Assembly (NCBI GenBank): GCA_016787085.1
Contig: JAEUVJ010000059.1
Coordinates: 1-64,000, forward strand
Direction of reading: 5' to 3'
Origin: Chitinophagaceae bacterium
GTDB taxonomy: Bacteria > Bacteroidota > Bacteroidia > Chitinophagales > Chitinophagaceae
DNA length: 64,000 nt
Shown here: one piece after another, positions 1 through 8,345 of the stretch
How positions within the stretch are numbered: position 1 is the first letter of the stretch
Layout: the number at the start of each line of letters is the position of its first letter
Notes under the pieces: model-generated
What the model was told of the DNA's origin: nothing
Databases searched by the model: none
Seen by the model: the letters and a program-made list of their open reading frames with translations, nothing else
Position numbers and translations under genes: made by a program

Positions 1-180
1 TTTCATCGCAGCAGCTGTTTCCTGGAGCGCTTCAACCGTTTTGTTGAGGTCAATGATATGGATACCTTTTTTCTCAGCAAAGATGTAAGGCAACATCTTG
101 GGGTTCCACTTCTTTTTCAGGTGACCGAAGTGAACACCTGCTTCCAGAAGCTGCTGTTGTAAGGATGTATTATTTTCCAT
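1..180 (-). CDS. rpsB: 30S ribosomal protein S2, N-terminal part (cut by window edge)
   Basis: The minus strand opens at 180 with ATG and reads MENNTSLQQQLLEAGVHFGH, followed by KKKWNPKMLPYIFAEKKGIHIIDL. This is the conserved N-terminus of ribosomal protein uS2, a small-subunit protein that binds late in 30S assembly. Only the first 60 codons are present; the gene runs off the left edge. It lies 101 bases downstream of rpsI in the order rplM-rpsI-rpsB, the usual Bacteroidota arrangement, so it is probably cotranscribed. A hairpin occupies the gap between rpsI and rpsB. Confidence 0.97.
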   Translation of the reverse strand, partial: MENNTSLQQQLLEAGVHFGHLKKKWNPKMLPYIFAEKKGIHIIDLNKTVEALQETAAAMK

Positions 181-229
181 TTTCTATTGTTGTAATAATT
201 ATTAGAATTGTGTAGCCGTGAGCAATGAG

Positions 230-264
230 CTGTGAGCGTCGAGACATTAACTCGTAGCTCGCAG
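230..264. repeat. Intercistronic hairpin between rpsI and rpsB
   Basis: CTGTGAGC-gt-CGAG, a 7-base loop, then CTCG-ta-GCTCGCAG form a long stem with a 2-nt internal bulge. The surrounding text is rich in the word GAGC (GTGAGC, AATGAGC, TGTGAGC). This looks like a dispersed palindromic repeat inserted between ribosomal genes rather than a strong terminator, because no T-run follows on either strand. A role in mRNA processing or translational control of rpsB is possible but not shown. Confidence 0.5.
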
Positions 265-281
265 CCAAGGGCCCGAAGCTT

Positions 282-671
282 TTAACGTTTACTGAACTGG
301 TAGCTTCTTCTTGCTTTCTTATGACCGAATTTCTTACGCTCCACCGATCTCGGGTCACGTTTCAGCAGGCCTGCTGCCTTCAATGCAGGACGAAACTCAG
401 GGTTCAGGTCAACTAATACACGGGCGATGCCCAGCATAGCTGCTTCCGCCTGTCCTTTTACACCACCACCTGCTGCATTGATCTTTACATCAAACTTATT
501 AGCAGATTCAACCGTTTTTAAAGGACGCTCGACCTGGTTTTGCAGGTAAACGAGCGGAAAATATTCTTTGTAGTCTTTATCGTTCACTGTGATCTTGCCA
601 TCTCCCTTTGTCAGGAAAACCCTTGTCACAGCTTCTTTACGACGACCCACGCTATTTTTTTGCTTTTCCAT
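282..671 (-). CDS. rpsI: 30S ribosomal protein S9
   Basis: The 129-residue product begins MEKQKNSVGRRKEAVTRVFL and ends KKARRSYQFSKR. The GRRKEAV start and the basic KARR...KR tail, which reaches the decoding centre and P-site tRNA, are hallmarks of uS9. Length is typical. It sits between rplM and rpsB on the same strand; L13 and S9 are cotranscribed in most bacteria. ATG at 671 gives the expected N-terminus. Confidence 0.98.
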   Translation of the reverse strand: MEKQKNSVGRRKEAVTRVFLTKGDGKITVNDKDYKEYFPLVYLQNQVERPLKTVESANKFDVKINAAGGGVKGQAEAAMLGIARVLVDLNPEFRPALKAAGLLKRDPRSVERKKFGHKKARRSYQFSKR

Positions 672-684
672 ATTTATTCATTTG

Positions 685-709
685 TCACCCTGAGCTTGCC
701 GAAGGGTGA
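685..709. repeat. REP-like hairpin between rplM and rpsI
   Basis: TCACCCT and AGGGTGA flank an 11-base loop (gagcttgccga). The sequence resembles the widespread intergenic repeat word CACCCTGAGCTTG-CGAAGGGTG that I recall from many bacterial genomes. It occupies most of the 46-base gap between rplM and rpsI. There is no downstream T-tract on the minus strand, so termination is unlikely. Confidence 0.5.
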
Positions 710-717
710 ACTGAGTT

Positions 718-1161
718 TTAAAATTTTAATTCTTTAGGTTGTTGTGCACCATGCGGATGCTCAGCGCCGGCATATACAAATAGTTTTTTGTACATCTTAC
801 GGCCCAGGCGATTTTTAGGAAGCATCCCTTTAACAGCCCTTTCAATGAGTACCTCGGGACGACGTTTTTGTAAAGTAATGGCTGTTTCCTCCTTCAGACC
901 GCCGGGATAACCGGTGAAGTGGTCATAAATTTTTTCCTGGAGTTTGTTGCCGGTTAAAACAACTTTTTCAGCGTTGATCACCACGATATAATCGCCGGTG
1001 TCAACATGGGGGGTGTAGCATGCCTTGTTCTTACCGCGAAGTATCGCAGCGATCCTGGCACACATACGACCAACGGTTTGATTAGTACCGTCCACAACAT
1101 ACCAGTTGCGCTTAACGGTAGCCTCGTTCGCATGTTTGGTAGTGAAATGTAGTTTGCTCAT
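718..1161 (-). CDS. rplM: 50S ribosomal protein L13
   Basis: The 147-residue product contains RNWYVVDGTNQTVGRMCARIA near the N-terminus, then NAEKVVLTGNKLQEKIYDHFTGYPGG and VKGMLPKNRLGRKMYKKLFVYAG. These are the signature blocks of uL13, which binds 23S rRNA early in 50S assembly. It is first in the rplM-rpsI-rpsB operon. A stable hairpin lies 16 bases upstream of the ATG at 1161 and may be an autoregulatory leader. Confidence 0.98.
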   Translation of the reverse strand: MSKLHFTTKHANEATVKRNWYVVDGTNQTVGRMCARIAAILRGKNKACYTPHVDTGDYIVVINAEKVVLTGNKLQEKIYDHFTGYPGGLKEETAITLQKRRPEVLIERAVKGMLPKNRLGRKMYKKLFVYAGAEHPHGAQQPKELKF

Positions 1162-1177
1162 TTTGTTCTGTATTTGT

Positions 1178-1199
1178 GGTTGCCGCTATCCCGGCAACC
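1178..1199 (-). promoter_or_regulatory. Hairpin in the rplM 5' leader, candidate L13 autoregulatory element
   Basis: A perfect 8-bp stem (GGTTGCCG / CGGCAACC) with a 6-nt loop ends 16 nt before the rplM start codon on the transcribed strand. A structured leader directly before the first gene of a ribosomal operon is typical of feedback control, where the protein binds its own mRNA. That role is inference. On the opposite strand the stem is followed by a short T-run, but no plus-strand gene ends here. Confidence 0.45.
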
Positions 1200-1388
1200 G
1201 GTTTTTTAAATGGGCTGCGAAGATAGGTTTGTACATCTTTCTAACCTAAGAATCTGAAAGATAATTTTCATCAGACCCTTATAAATGATTGTTTTTCAAT
1301 AAAAATCTTGACCGATTTAATTCATTGGCCGAAAAAAGAATGTATTTCAGTTCTATTTGACCCTTATTTTTATAGCTAAAAACGTTTG

Positions 1389-1991
1389 ATGGCCACCCAT
1401 AATCTTAACCGCTCCTCCTTCGGCGATTCGAAAAATGCCGGCAACCTGATACCCCTCGAAGAAGCTCATTCATTATTAAACGAATGGGTACCCAACGAAC
1501 GCCTACGCCTGCACATGAAACAGGTGGCCGCCAATATGAAGGCATGGGCAATGGAAAAAGAAAATGCAGACGAACAAACAGCCTTGAAATGGGAACTCGC
1601 TGGCCTGTTGCATGATGCTGACTGGGAAAAATATCCCGATGATCACTGCCGCATCATTATAGAAGAGTTAGAAAGAAGGAATACAGACCCGGATGTTATC
1701 CGTTGTATAGCTTCTCACGGGCCCAATTATTTTGGCGTAGAGCCCGTCAGCAAAATGGACAAGATGATCTATGCGATAGATGAACTTTCCGGATTTGTTC
1801 ATGCAGCCGCATTGATACGACCAACACGATACGACGGCCTGGAGCCCAAAAGTGTGTTGAAAAGATTAAAGACACCTTCTTTCGCTGCCCAGGTAAGCCG
1901 TGAAGATATCAATGATGCGATATCCCGCATTGATATATCCCTGGAAGAACTTATATATTTCATCATTGATCACCAGAAAGATGTTGACTGA
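1389..1991 (+). CDS. HD-domain phosphohydrolase-like protein
   Basis: The 200-residue protein carries an HD-superfamily metal site. His42 is followed by the LLHDADWEKYPDDH block (His75-Asp76), His110 in ASHGPN, and Asp131 in YAIDELSGF, a spacing expected for an HD phosphohydrolase. It resembles the group annotated as predicted HD-superfamily hydrolases; the substrate is unknown, probably a nucleotide or other phosphoester. No signal peptide is seen, so it is cytoplasmic. The reading frame also allows TTG at 1386, but ATG at 1389 is immediately adjacent and preferred. It stands alone between the ribosomal operon and the converging galactan PUL. Confidence 0.8.
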   Translation: MATHNLNRSSFGDSKNAGNLIPLEEAHSLLNEWVPNERLRLHMKQVAANMKAWAMEKENADEQTALKWELAGLLHDADWEKYPDDHCRIIIEELERRNTDPDVIRCIASHGPNYFGVEPVSKMDKMIYAIDELSGFVHAAALIRPTRYDGLEPKSVLKRLKTPSFAAQVSREDINDAISRIDISLEELIYFIIDHQKDVD

Positions 1992-1995
1992 GTAT

Positions 1996-4900
1996 TTATT
2001 TACCTAAGTACATTTTACTGATCTCATCATAGAGTTTGATCAGGTCATTGGACTTGCCGTTATTGTCAAACACCTTTTCCCATGTACTTAATGGCTCCCA
2101 GATACAAGTGCCTTTCCCCTTACCGCCATCCACCTCAAAAGCGATCTTATTAACCTCATTCTTCAATGCTGAATACTCCACCACGATCACATCTTTGCCA
2201 TATCGCCTTACCAGGTCATTGAGATTGTCCCTCAGGTCATCCAAAGTGCCGTGCCATTTGGGATAATATGATTCGCCGATCACATCAAAGTACACTCCTC
2301 TTGCAACCATATTATCAATAAAAAAGACCGATTCATCATTCTGTCCGCCCAGCGCCACATGCAGCATCATGGTAACGGAGGGATCCACCGATTTTACTGC
2401 AGCCGTACCTGCATTGATCAGTTGTGCCAGCCCATCCAGGTTGCTTACATTTCCTTGGGGCCAGATGATACCGTGGTTGATCTCGTTGCCGATCTGCACC
2501 ATATCCGGCGTGGTTCCCTGTGCTTTTAATTCTACTATCACCTGTTTTGTATAATCATAGACAGCTTTCTTGAGTTCTTCAAATGATAAGCTGCGCCACG
2601 CAGCAGGTTTGTATTGTTTACCCGGATCGGCCCAGTAATCGCTGTAGTGAAAATCAAGTAACATCTTCATACCCGCCTCTTTCACTCTCTTTGCCATCTT
2701 TTTGGTGTTGGCCAGGTCGCAAAAACCCTTCCCGGGAGAATAGCCACTATCTCTTGCGGGGTCATTGAAAATACGGAGCCGTACATAATTAAAGCCGTGA
2801 TCCTTTAATATCTGAATGGCGTCTTTTTCGATACCGTTATCAGAAAACTTCATTCCCCTTGCTTCCAGTTCAGGTAAAAAAGAAATGTCGGCGCCGATCA
2901 TTTTATCTACCTCTTTCTTTGTTGACGGGGCTGGAACTTTATACTTCGGATCAATTGTAATAGCAGCAACACTTTCAGGAGAAATAGTCTGGATATCTGT
3001 ACCTCCTGACCATAACCCTGTTGCCTTTGCTTCAAATTTTATCATGTCCGGCTTTGTGCCCGCCTGTATGATCACCTGGCATTTGCCATTGAACAAGGTT
3101 CTTTGCCAGGCGCCGTCAGCACATTTATCCGGCTCATGACTGCTGGGATCACCATTCCCTACTCCGATGATCTTTCCATCTCCCGAGACCGAAAACCTGA
3201 TCAGGTTATCTGCATCCGGTACTTCACGGCCTTCCCGGTCCACCACACTGATATTAATGATCGTTGCATCTTTCCCATCAGCGAGTATGGTGGTTTTATA
3301 GGGCGTCACCACCACCTCAGCCGGGGCGCCGGTGGTCTCTACTTTCGTTGTCAGCTTCTTCCCTTTTTTATATGCTACTGCTTCTAATTTTCCCGGTTCA
3401 TAATTCACTGTCCATTGCAGGTGACTGTTTCGGGGCATATCTTTTTTACCAAGGCTTTTTCCATTCAGGAAAAGTTCTACATTATCAGCATTGGTATTTA
3501 CCCATACATCTACCGGGTCGCCCACTTTTTTATTCCATCCTGCCTGTTTGCCTCTCCAGTTCCAATGCGGGGAGATATGCAATACATCCTTATCTGTCCA
3601 CCAGCTTTGATAATAGTAATAGATGTTCTTCGGAAAGCCGCACATATCCATAATGCCGAAATGCGAATTGATATTCGGCCAGGAATAAGGCGTAGGCTCT
3701 CCGCGATAATCCAGCCCGGTCCAAACAAAACCTCCAAGCCAGAAGTCATTTACTGCGGCTAATGTCCACCAGTCTTCCGCTTTACTGGCCCACCATGGGG
3801 CTGTTATATCCTGATCGGGTACATATCCTCTTATGGTATCTTTTTCATAAATACCTCTTGTCGTAACAGTACTTCCCATCTCTGTACCAATGATCGGTTG
3901 TTCCGGATGATCACGATGATAATCGGCTACTCCAAAATGGCGGTAATTAAAACTTCTTACCGGGATCACTTCATTTACGCCTTTATAAACATTTGCCAGG
4001 TCAGCTGCATAGGTACACGTTCTTGTAGGATCCAGTTCCCTTTGTTTGGCAATAAATGTTTGTGCTATTCTTTTGCCGACAGTAGTGGTATGTATCCAGC
4101 CTTCTTCATTGCCGATAGACCACATGAAAACACAAGCCCTGCTGCGGTCACGTTTCACGAGGCGTTCAAACTGGTTCATATATTCAGGGCCGCTGTTCAG
4201 CAAACGTTGTTCATCCATCACCAGCATTCCCAGACTATCGCAGGCATCCAGTAATTCGGGTGTCGGTGCATTATGACTGGTGCGATAGGCATTGACCCCA
4301 AGATTCTTTAAAAGATCAATACGATAGTACTGTAAATAATCGGGCAAAGCGCTGCCCACTCCCGCATGATCCTGGTGACAATTGACACCAAACAGTTTTA
4401 TATGCTTACCATTAAGAAATACTCCATTGGTTTTTATTTCTATCTGCCGGATCCCATAACGCATCACCTGCCTGTCAAGCATCTTGCCGCCAGATCTCAC
4501 CTCCACTACTACCCTGTACAGGTATGGATCTTCCAAAGACCATTCCCTGAAATTGGCCATGGAGATATTGCTGACCGTCGTAACTGATTTATTAATATTC
4601 AAAGCCAGCGTTTGATCTTTTGCCTTTGCCAATACCTTCCCCTCCCTGCTGGTGATATAGGCCGACACCACGCAGGACGATGATGAGAGAGATTGATTCT
4701 CTACTGTTGTCTCTACGTTAACGACCGCTTTATTACTGTTGATAGCAGCCCAGGCAAATACGCCGTCATGAGCAATATGTACATTGTCATACTTATTCAG
4801 CCATACATGGCGATAGATACCGGCACCTTCATAAAACCATCCTTCATATTGTGTGGCATCTGCTCTTACCACCACTACATTATCCCTGTCAAAGTTGATG

Positions 4901-5409
4901 TAGTCAGTGATATCATACGCAACACCTACATAACCACTTTGATTATTGCCAAGGTAAAAACCGTTGATCCACACATTGGCGTCACGAAAGATACCGTCGA
5001 ACTGTAGCTGAAACCGTTGTCCTGAATCCGCTCTGGCAATGGTGAAATGCTTACGATACCATCCAATGCTTGTTTCCGGAAACAAACCGCCGACCGGTTT
5101 ATACCCATGTGATTCGACATCCCTGTTGTTCACATTGACAAAAGGCAGTTCTACCGCCCAGTCATGCGGCAGGTTCAGTTTTCTCCAGGCGCTGTCTTTG
5201 AAACGGGGATCTATGGCTGTATTCGCCGCTCCGCCTGATTTAGAAAATATGGTCGCTATACTATAATTAAAATCCTTTTCCGGATTGGCAGTATGGCCGA
5301 AATGAAATCTCCAGTCGTTATCAAAATTGATCTTTTGTCTCTGAGCGGAAGAAAAAAGCGGCGCATTGACTACAATGGCAAGCAGTAAAAAAAGGTATGC
5401 GTTTTTCAT
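1996..5409 (-). CDS. GH2 beta-galactosidase fused to a GH53 endo-beta-1,4-galactanase
   Basis: This 1137-residue exported enzyme has two catalytic modules. Residues ~1-23 are a signal peptide (MKNAYLFLLLAIVVNAPLFSSAQ). Residues ~25-815 are a GH2 enzyme with jelly-roll, Ig-like and TIM-barrel parts; GNEEGW holds the acid/base (Glu435) and IIGTEMGS the nucleophile (Glu510). After a KVPAPST linker, residues ~838-1137 form a complete GH53 domain with QIGNEINHG (Glu976) and VVEYS (Glu1079). GH53 cuts beta-1,4-galactan inside the chain and the GH2 half would remove galactose. The frame extends to 5469, but ATG at 5409 gives the signal peptide and avoids overlapping the GH53 gene upstream. It is the last gene of the PUL. 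The joining of these two families is unusual. Confidence 0.9.
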   Translation of the reverse strand: MKNAYLFLLLAIVVNAPLFSSAQRQKINFDNDWRFHFGHTANPEKDFNYSIATIFSKSGGAANTAIDPRFKDSAWRKLNLPHDWAVELPFVNVNNRDVESHGYKPVGGLFPETSIGWYRKHFTIARADSGQRFQLQFDGIFRDANVWINGFYLGNNQSGYVGVAYDITDYINFDRDNVVVVRADATQYEGWFYEGAGIYRHVWLNKYDNVHIAHDGVFAWAAINSNKAVVNVETTVENQSLSSSSCVVSAYITSREGKVLAKAKDQTLALNINKSVTTVSNISMANFREWSLEDPYLYRVVVEVRSGGKMLDRQVMRYGIRQIEIKTNGVFLNGKHIKLFGVNCHQDHAGVGSALPDYLQYYRIDLLKNLGVNAYRTSHNAPTPELLDACDSLGMLVMDEQRLLNSGPEYMNQFERLVKRDRSRACVFMWSIGNEEGWIHTTTVGKRIAQTFIAKQRELDPTRTCTYAADLANVYKGVNEVIPVRSFNYRHFGVADYHRDHPEQPIIGTEMGSTVTTRGIYEKDTIRGYVPDQDITAPWWASKAEDWWTLAAVNDFWLGGFVWTGLDYRGEPTPYSWPNINSHFGIMDMCGFPKNIYYYYQSWWTDKDVLHISPHWNWRGKQAGWNKKVGDPVDVWVNTNADNVELFLNGKSLGKKDMPRNSHLQWTVNYEPGKLEAVAYKKGKKLTTKVETTGAPAEVVVTPYKTTILADGKDATIINISVVDREGREVPDADNLIRFSVSGDGKIIGVGNGDPSSHEPDKCADGAWQRTLFNGKCQVIIQAGTKPDMIKFEAKATGLWSGGTDIQTISPESVAAITIDPKYKVPAPSTKKEVDKMIGADISFLPELEARGMKFSDNGIEKDAIQILKDHGFNYVRLRIFNDPARDSGYSPGKGFCDLANTKKMAKRVKEAGMKMLLDFHYSDYWADPGKQYKPAAWRSLSFEELKKAVYDYTKQVIVELKAQGTTPDMVQIGNEINHGIIWPQGNVSNLDGLAQLINAGTAAVKSVDPSVTMMLHVALGGQNDESVFFIDNMVARGVYFDVIGESYYPKWHGTLDDLRDNLNDLVRRYGKDVIVVEYSALKNEVNKIAFEVDGGKGKGTCIWEPLSTWEKVFDNNGKSNDLIKLYDEISKMYLGK

Positions 5410-5455
5410 ACCGGAAAGATACATCCTGTGCAAATAGCAACGCCTGATATACTCC

Positions 5456-6478
5456 CTAATTAAATGCACTTAAGGCAGCGGTGGGCTTGCCTGAATTATC
5501 AAAAGCACCCAAAGTATAACCCTGCCAGTTATTATAGCTTTGCGGCTCCCAGTACAGTACTCCAAGTCCCTTATTTCCTGCCAGTGCTTTTGTCTTGACG
5601 ATGAGGTCGGCAATAAATGATTTACAGGCTGCCGGCTGGTCCCAGCTCATGCCCACTTCGACTATCATTACCTCCTTATCATACCTGGCTACCATATCAG
5701 TCATATTGGTATAGCATTGGTTGTTGAACGTCTGCCAGGCAGAAGGTGAGGGATATAAAGACATGCCGGTCACATCCCACTTACCGCCATTGTTTTTCAA
5801 TCCGTCAAAGAGCCAGCGGAATAAACTATTGTCGAAACCATTCGATACATGAACGATCACTTTACTGGATGGGCTCACTGCCTTCACCGCATCATAGCCG
5901 GCATTTACTAATTGTGCGAAATTGGCCATATTGGTGGATGCTTTGCCTTCCGGCCACAACATGCCGTCATTGGTCTCATTACCTACCTGTACCCACTCGG
6001 GTGTAACCCCATTGTTTTTAAGATCGGTCAGTACATTGAATGTATGATTATATAAAGAAGTTTTAAGCGTTGCAAAATCCTGTGCTGCCCATGCAACCGG
6101 TTTTGTCTGGTGGCCTGGATCGGCCCATGTATCACTGTAGTGAAAATCTATCATCACCCGCATGCCAAGGTTCTTTGCACGCACTGCTTTGGCTACCACA
6201 TCAGCGCTGCCGTTCCAGCCATTAGCCGGGTTGACCCACACACGCAGCCGGATGGTATTCATACCAAGACTTTTTAGTAGTGCCATGCATTCCTGTTCGG
6301 CCCCGCTGTTGTTATAAAATTTTCTTCCGGCAGCCTCCATCTCTGTCAGCCATCCCACATCGGCCCCTTTGGCAAAATTATCCGTCACAGGAGGATTGGG
6401 TGCGGGGTCACTCCCCTTGTTGCACCCATTAAACAGAAAAATAAATGCCGCTGAAACTAGCTGTATGACCATTCTCAT
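5456..6478 (-). CDS. GH53 endo-beta-1,4-galactanase lipoprotein
   Basis: The 340-residue product has a lipoprotein signal (lipid Cys19 in FLFNGC) and one GH53 TIM barrel. KGADVGWLTEMEAAGRKF opens the domain, GNETNDG carries the acid/base (Glu168) and IVEVGMSW the nucleophile (Glu274). Known family role: endo-hydrolysis of beta-1,4-galactan side chains of pectin or type I arabinogalactan. Lipidation suggests a surface or periplasmic anchor, making long oligosaccharides for SusCD import. It lies between the SusF-like gene and the GH2::GH53 fusion, and its GH53 domain is clearly diverged from the fused copy. ATG codons at 6478 and 6472 are both possible starts. Confidence 0.93.
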   Translation of the reverse strand: MRMVIQLVSAAFIFLFNGCNKGSDPAPNPPVTDNFAKGADVGWLTEMEAAGRKFYNNSGAEQECMALLKSLGMNTIRLRVWVNPANGWNGSADVVAKAVRAKNLGMRVMIDFHYSDTWADPGHQTKPVAWAAQDFATLKTSLYNHTFNVLTDLKNNGVTPEWVQVGNETNDGMLWPEGKASTNMANFAQLVNAGYDAVKAVSPSSKVIVHVSNGFDNSLFRWLFDGLKNNGGKWDVTGMSLYPSPSAWQTFNNQCYTNMTDMVARYDKEVMIVEVGMSWDQPAACKSFIADLIVKTKALAGNKGLGVLYWEPQSYNNWQGYTLGAFDNSGKPTAALSAFN

Positions 6479-6515
6479 TATTCCGGTTTTTTTAATGCCA
6501 GATGATCTGAAACCA

Positions 6516-6546
6516 AAGAGGCTGCATCAAAATTGAGCAGCCTCTT
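6516..6546 (-). terminator. Hairpin between the SusF-like gene and GH53
   Basis: AAGAGGCTGC and GCAGCCTCTT form a 10-bp perfect stem around an 11-nt loop. On the minus strand the stem is followed by only a weak T-run (TTTGGTTT). It sits 22 bases after the SusF-like stop codon. It may act as a partial terminator or 3'-end stabiliser, giving more susCDEF message than enzyme message. Confidence 0.55.
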
Positions 6547-6568
6547 ATAAATATAAAATTACATGATA

Positions 6569-8332
6569 TTAGTTAATCGTTACCGTCTGTGTATTCTCAT
6601 TTAAAGTGATGGTATACGATCCTGTTACCGCAGGTGTTTTGAAATTATCGCCGCCTTCCCATTTGATCTTCCTGGGAGTACCGGTGGCTGTACTTCCGCC
6701 GCTATTATCCTCATAGTCAAAAGCGCCCCAGGCATTGCCGGCGAGGAATTTTATATCTCTTCCGCCGACAAGAGTAAGGGTAGCTGTCCAAACACCATTA
6801 CCGCTGTAGGTCATCTGCGGAGAAGTGCCCGGATCCCAATCAGGTACTCCCTGTATTCCGTTACCCACCACTCTCATTTCGGTTGCCGGACTCATTTCAT
6901 ATTTGATATTGTTTACATCGCGGCCATCCCAGATCACCCTGTATCTTCCGGCCGTTGTAATATCGGGGAAATTAGGGCCATTTATTTCCATAGTGCTTCC
7001 GCTTCCGCCAGATGAACCATAGCTCCTTGTCTCATCCACCGCATTGGAACCATTATTCCATTGGTCATTGTCAATGAGTTTCCATCCACCGGTAGCGAAA
7101 GTGGTAAGCCCGACAAATAAATTATTTGCAGGTGCGCCTAAAGCATAATTCGGGAAAACATTGCCCGGGGTCCAGTCAGCACCGGTTGCTCCACCAACAA
7201 ATCCCATTCTACCGGCCCGTATATCATATTTCAATGTGGTACGGTTAATTGATACCCTGTAAACACCTGCCGTTGCTACAGTGAAGTTGGCGCCATTCAG
7301 TGCCAGGTTTCCGCCTGTGCCGCCATAGTTTACATCCCATGCACGGCCTTGTGTCACTTTGAACTCAGCGCCGGCAGGCAGGTAAACGTATGTATAGTAC
7401 ATATCATTGAACACTGATGAACGCAGGTCACGGATGAGCTCTGGAGCAGTACCGGGATCCCAGTCATTACCATTGCCTGTTGCAGCCTGGTAGCCACCGG
7501 GCATATAAAACCGCAGGATCGGCAAGTAACTTTGAATAGTTACCGATACCACATTTGAATAAGAAACAGCTCCCTGTGCGGTCACAGATTTTATCCTGTA
7601 TTCTACTTTGCCGGAGTTGCCGCCAGGTATGCCTGAGTTCAAAGCTGTGGTATTCATTTCTCCCTGTGTAAGCCCTTTGGTCAGAATAGAGGGGCCGACT
7701 GCCATTTCTTTTGGCACTGCAAAATTCCTGGTTGCAGAATCATATTGCAATGTGTAGGTAACGACTCCTGTGTATCCGGCAAATGAGGTTGTCCAGTTAA
7801 ACGTATTAGAAGGTTGCGAGGCTGTAGCTAAAGCCAACGTAACTGATGTCTGTGTACTGGTCAGTCTTGAAGGGTCGTTAAATGGCGTAACGGATATCTT
7901 TACTACGTTTGACAGGTATTTTTCGTTGTTATTGGTATAAGAAGAGATGACCCTTACATCTATCTCATAAGGCGAGCCTAAAGTAAAGCCGTTGTTCAGC
8001 AGGATATTATTTAATTCACGTCCGGTCAATCCTGTTGCCAGGCTGCCAAATACTGTTTTGGTCATTTTCTTTGAAAAATTCCTGCCCGTAGAATCTATTT
8101 CAAGAATAAACTTATACGTGCTTGTATCGGTTGCATAGTCAGGGCTTGTCCATGAAAACTTGACGACCTCTGTGGTGCTGTCTGCAAGCGTAGGCACAAC
8201 GGTGGTCTTTGAAGATGTAAGTGCTACCGCTTTCCCGTCATTATAATATGGCAAATCAGCCACTTTTTGACAACCGGAGAACACAAGCGTTCCCAGGGCT
8301 GCCATCATTATAGTATTGATAATATATTTCAT
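6569..8332 (-). CDS. SusE/SusF-like surface glycan-binding lipoprotein
   Basis: This 587-residue lipoprotein (lipid Cys21 in LVFSGC) has two SusE-type N-terminal domains in tandem (roughly residues 38-140 and 150-260, each with a WTSPDY or WTTSFAG strand and a LTxxELN block). Three C-terminal starch-binding-like repeats follow, each marked by a DWDPGTAPEL, DWTPGN or DWDPGTSPQM motif. Known role of SusE/F: lipid-anchored outer-membrane proteins that bind the polysaccharide and hand it to SusCD. It is fourth in the susC-D-E-F order. In this PUL the ligand is inferred to be galactan from the adjacent GH53 and GH2 genes, although these folds are best known from starch systems. Confidence 0.85.
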   Translation of the reverse strand: MKYIINTIMMAALGTLVFSGCQKVADLPYYNDGKAVALTSSKTTVVPTLADSTTEVVKFSWTSPDYATDTSTYKFILEIDSTGRNFSKKMTKTVFGSLATGLTGRELNNILLNNGFTLGSPYEIDVRVISSYTNNNEKYLSNVVKISVTPFNDPSRLTSTQTSVTLALATASQPSNTFNWTTSFAGYTGVVTYTLQYDSATRNFAVPKEMAVGPSILTKGLTQGEMNTTALNSGIPGGNSGKVEYRIKSVTAQGAVSYSNVVSVTIQSYLPILRFYMPGGYQAATGNGNDWDPGTAPELIRDLRSSVFNDMYYTYVYLPAGAEFKVTQGRAWDVNYGGTGGNLALNGANFTVATAGVYRVSINRTTLKYDIRAGRMGFVGGATGADWTPGNVFPNYALGAPANNLFVGLTTFATGGWKLIDNDQWNNGSNAVDETRSYGSSGGSGSTMEINGPNFPDITTAGRYRVIWDGRDVNNIKYEMSPATEMRVVGNGIQGVPDWDPGTSPQMTYSGNGVWTATLTLVGGRDIKFLAGNAWGAFDYEDNSGGSTATGTPRKIKWEGGDNFKTPAVTGSYTITLNENTQTVTIN

Positions 8333-8345
8333 TTGACTGATTTTA

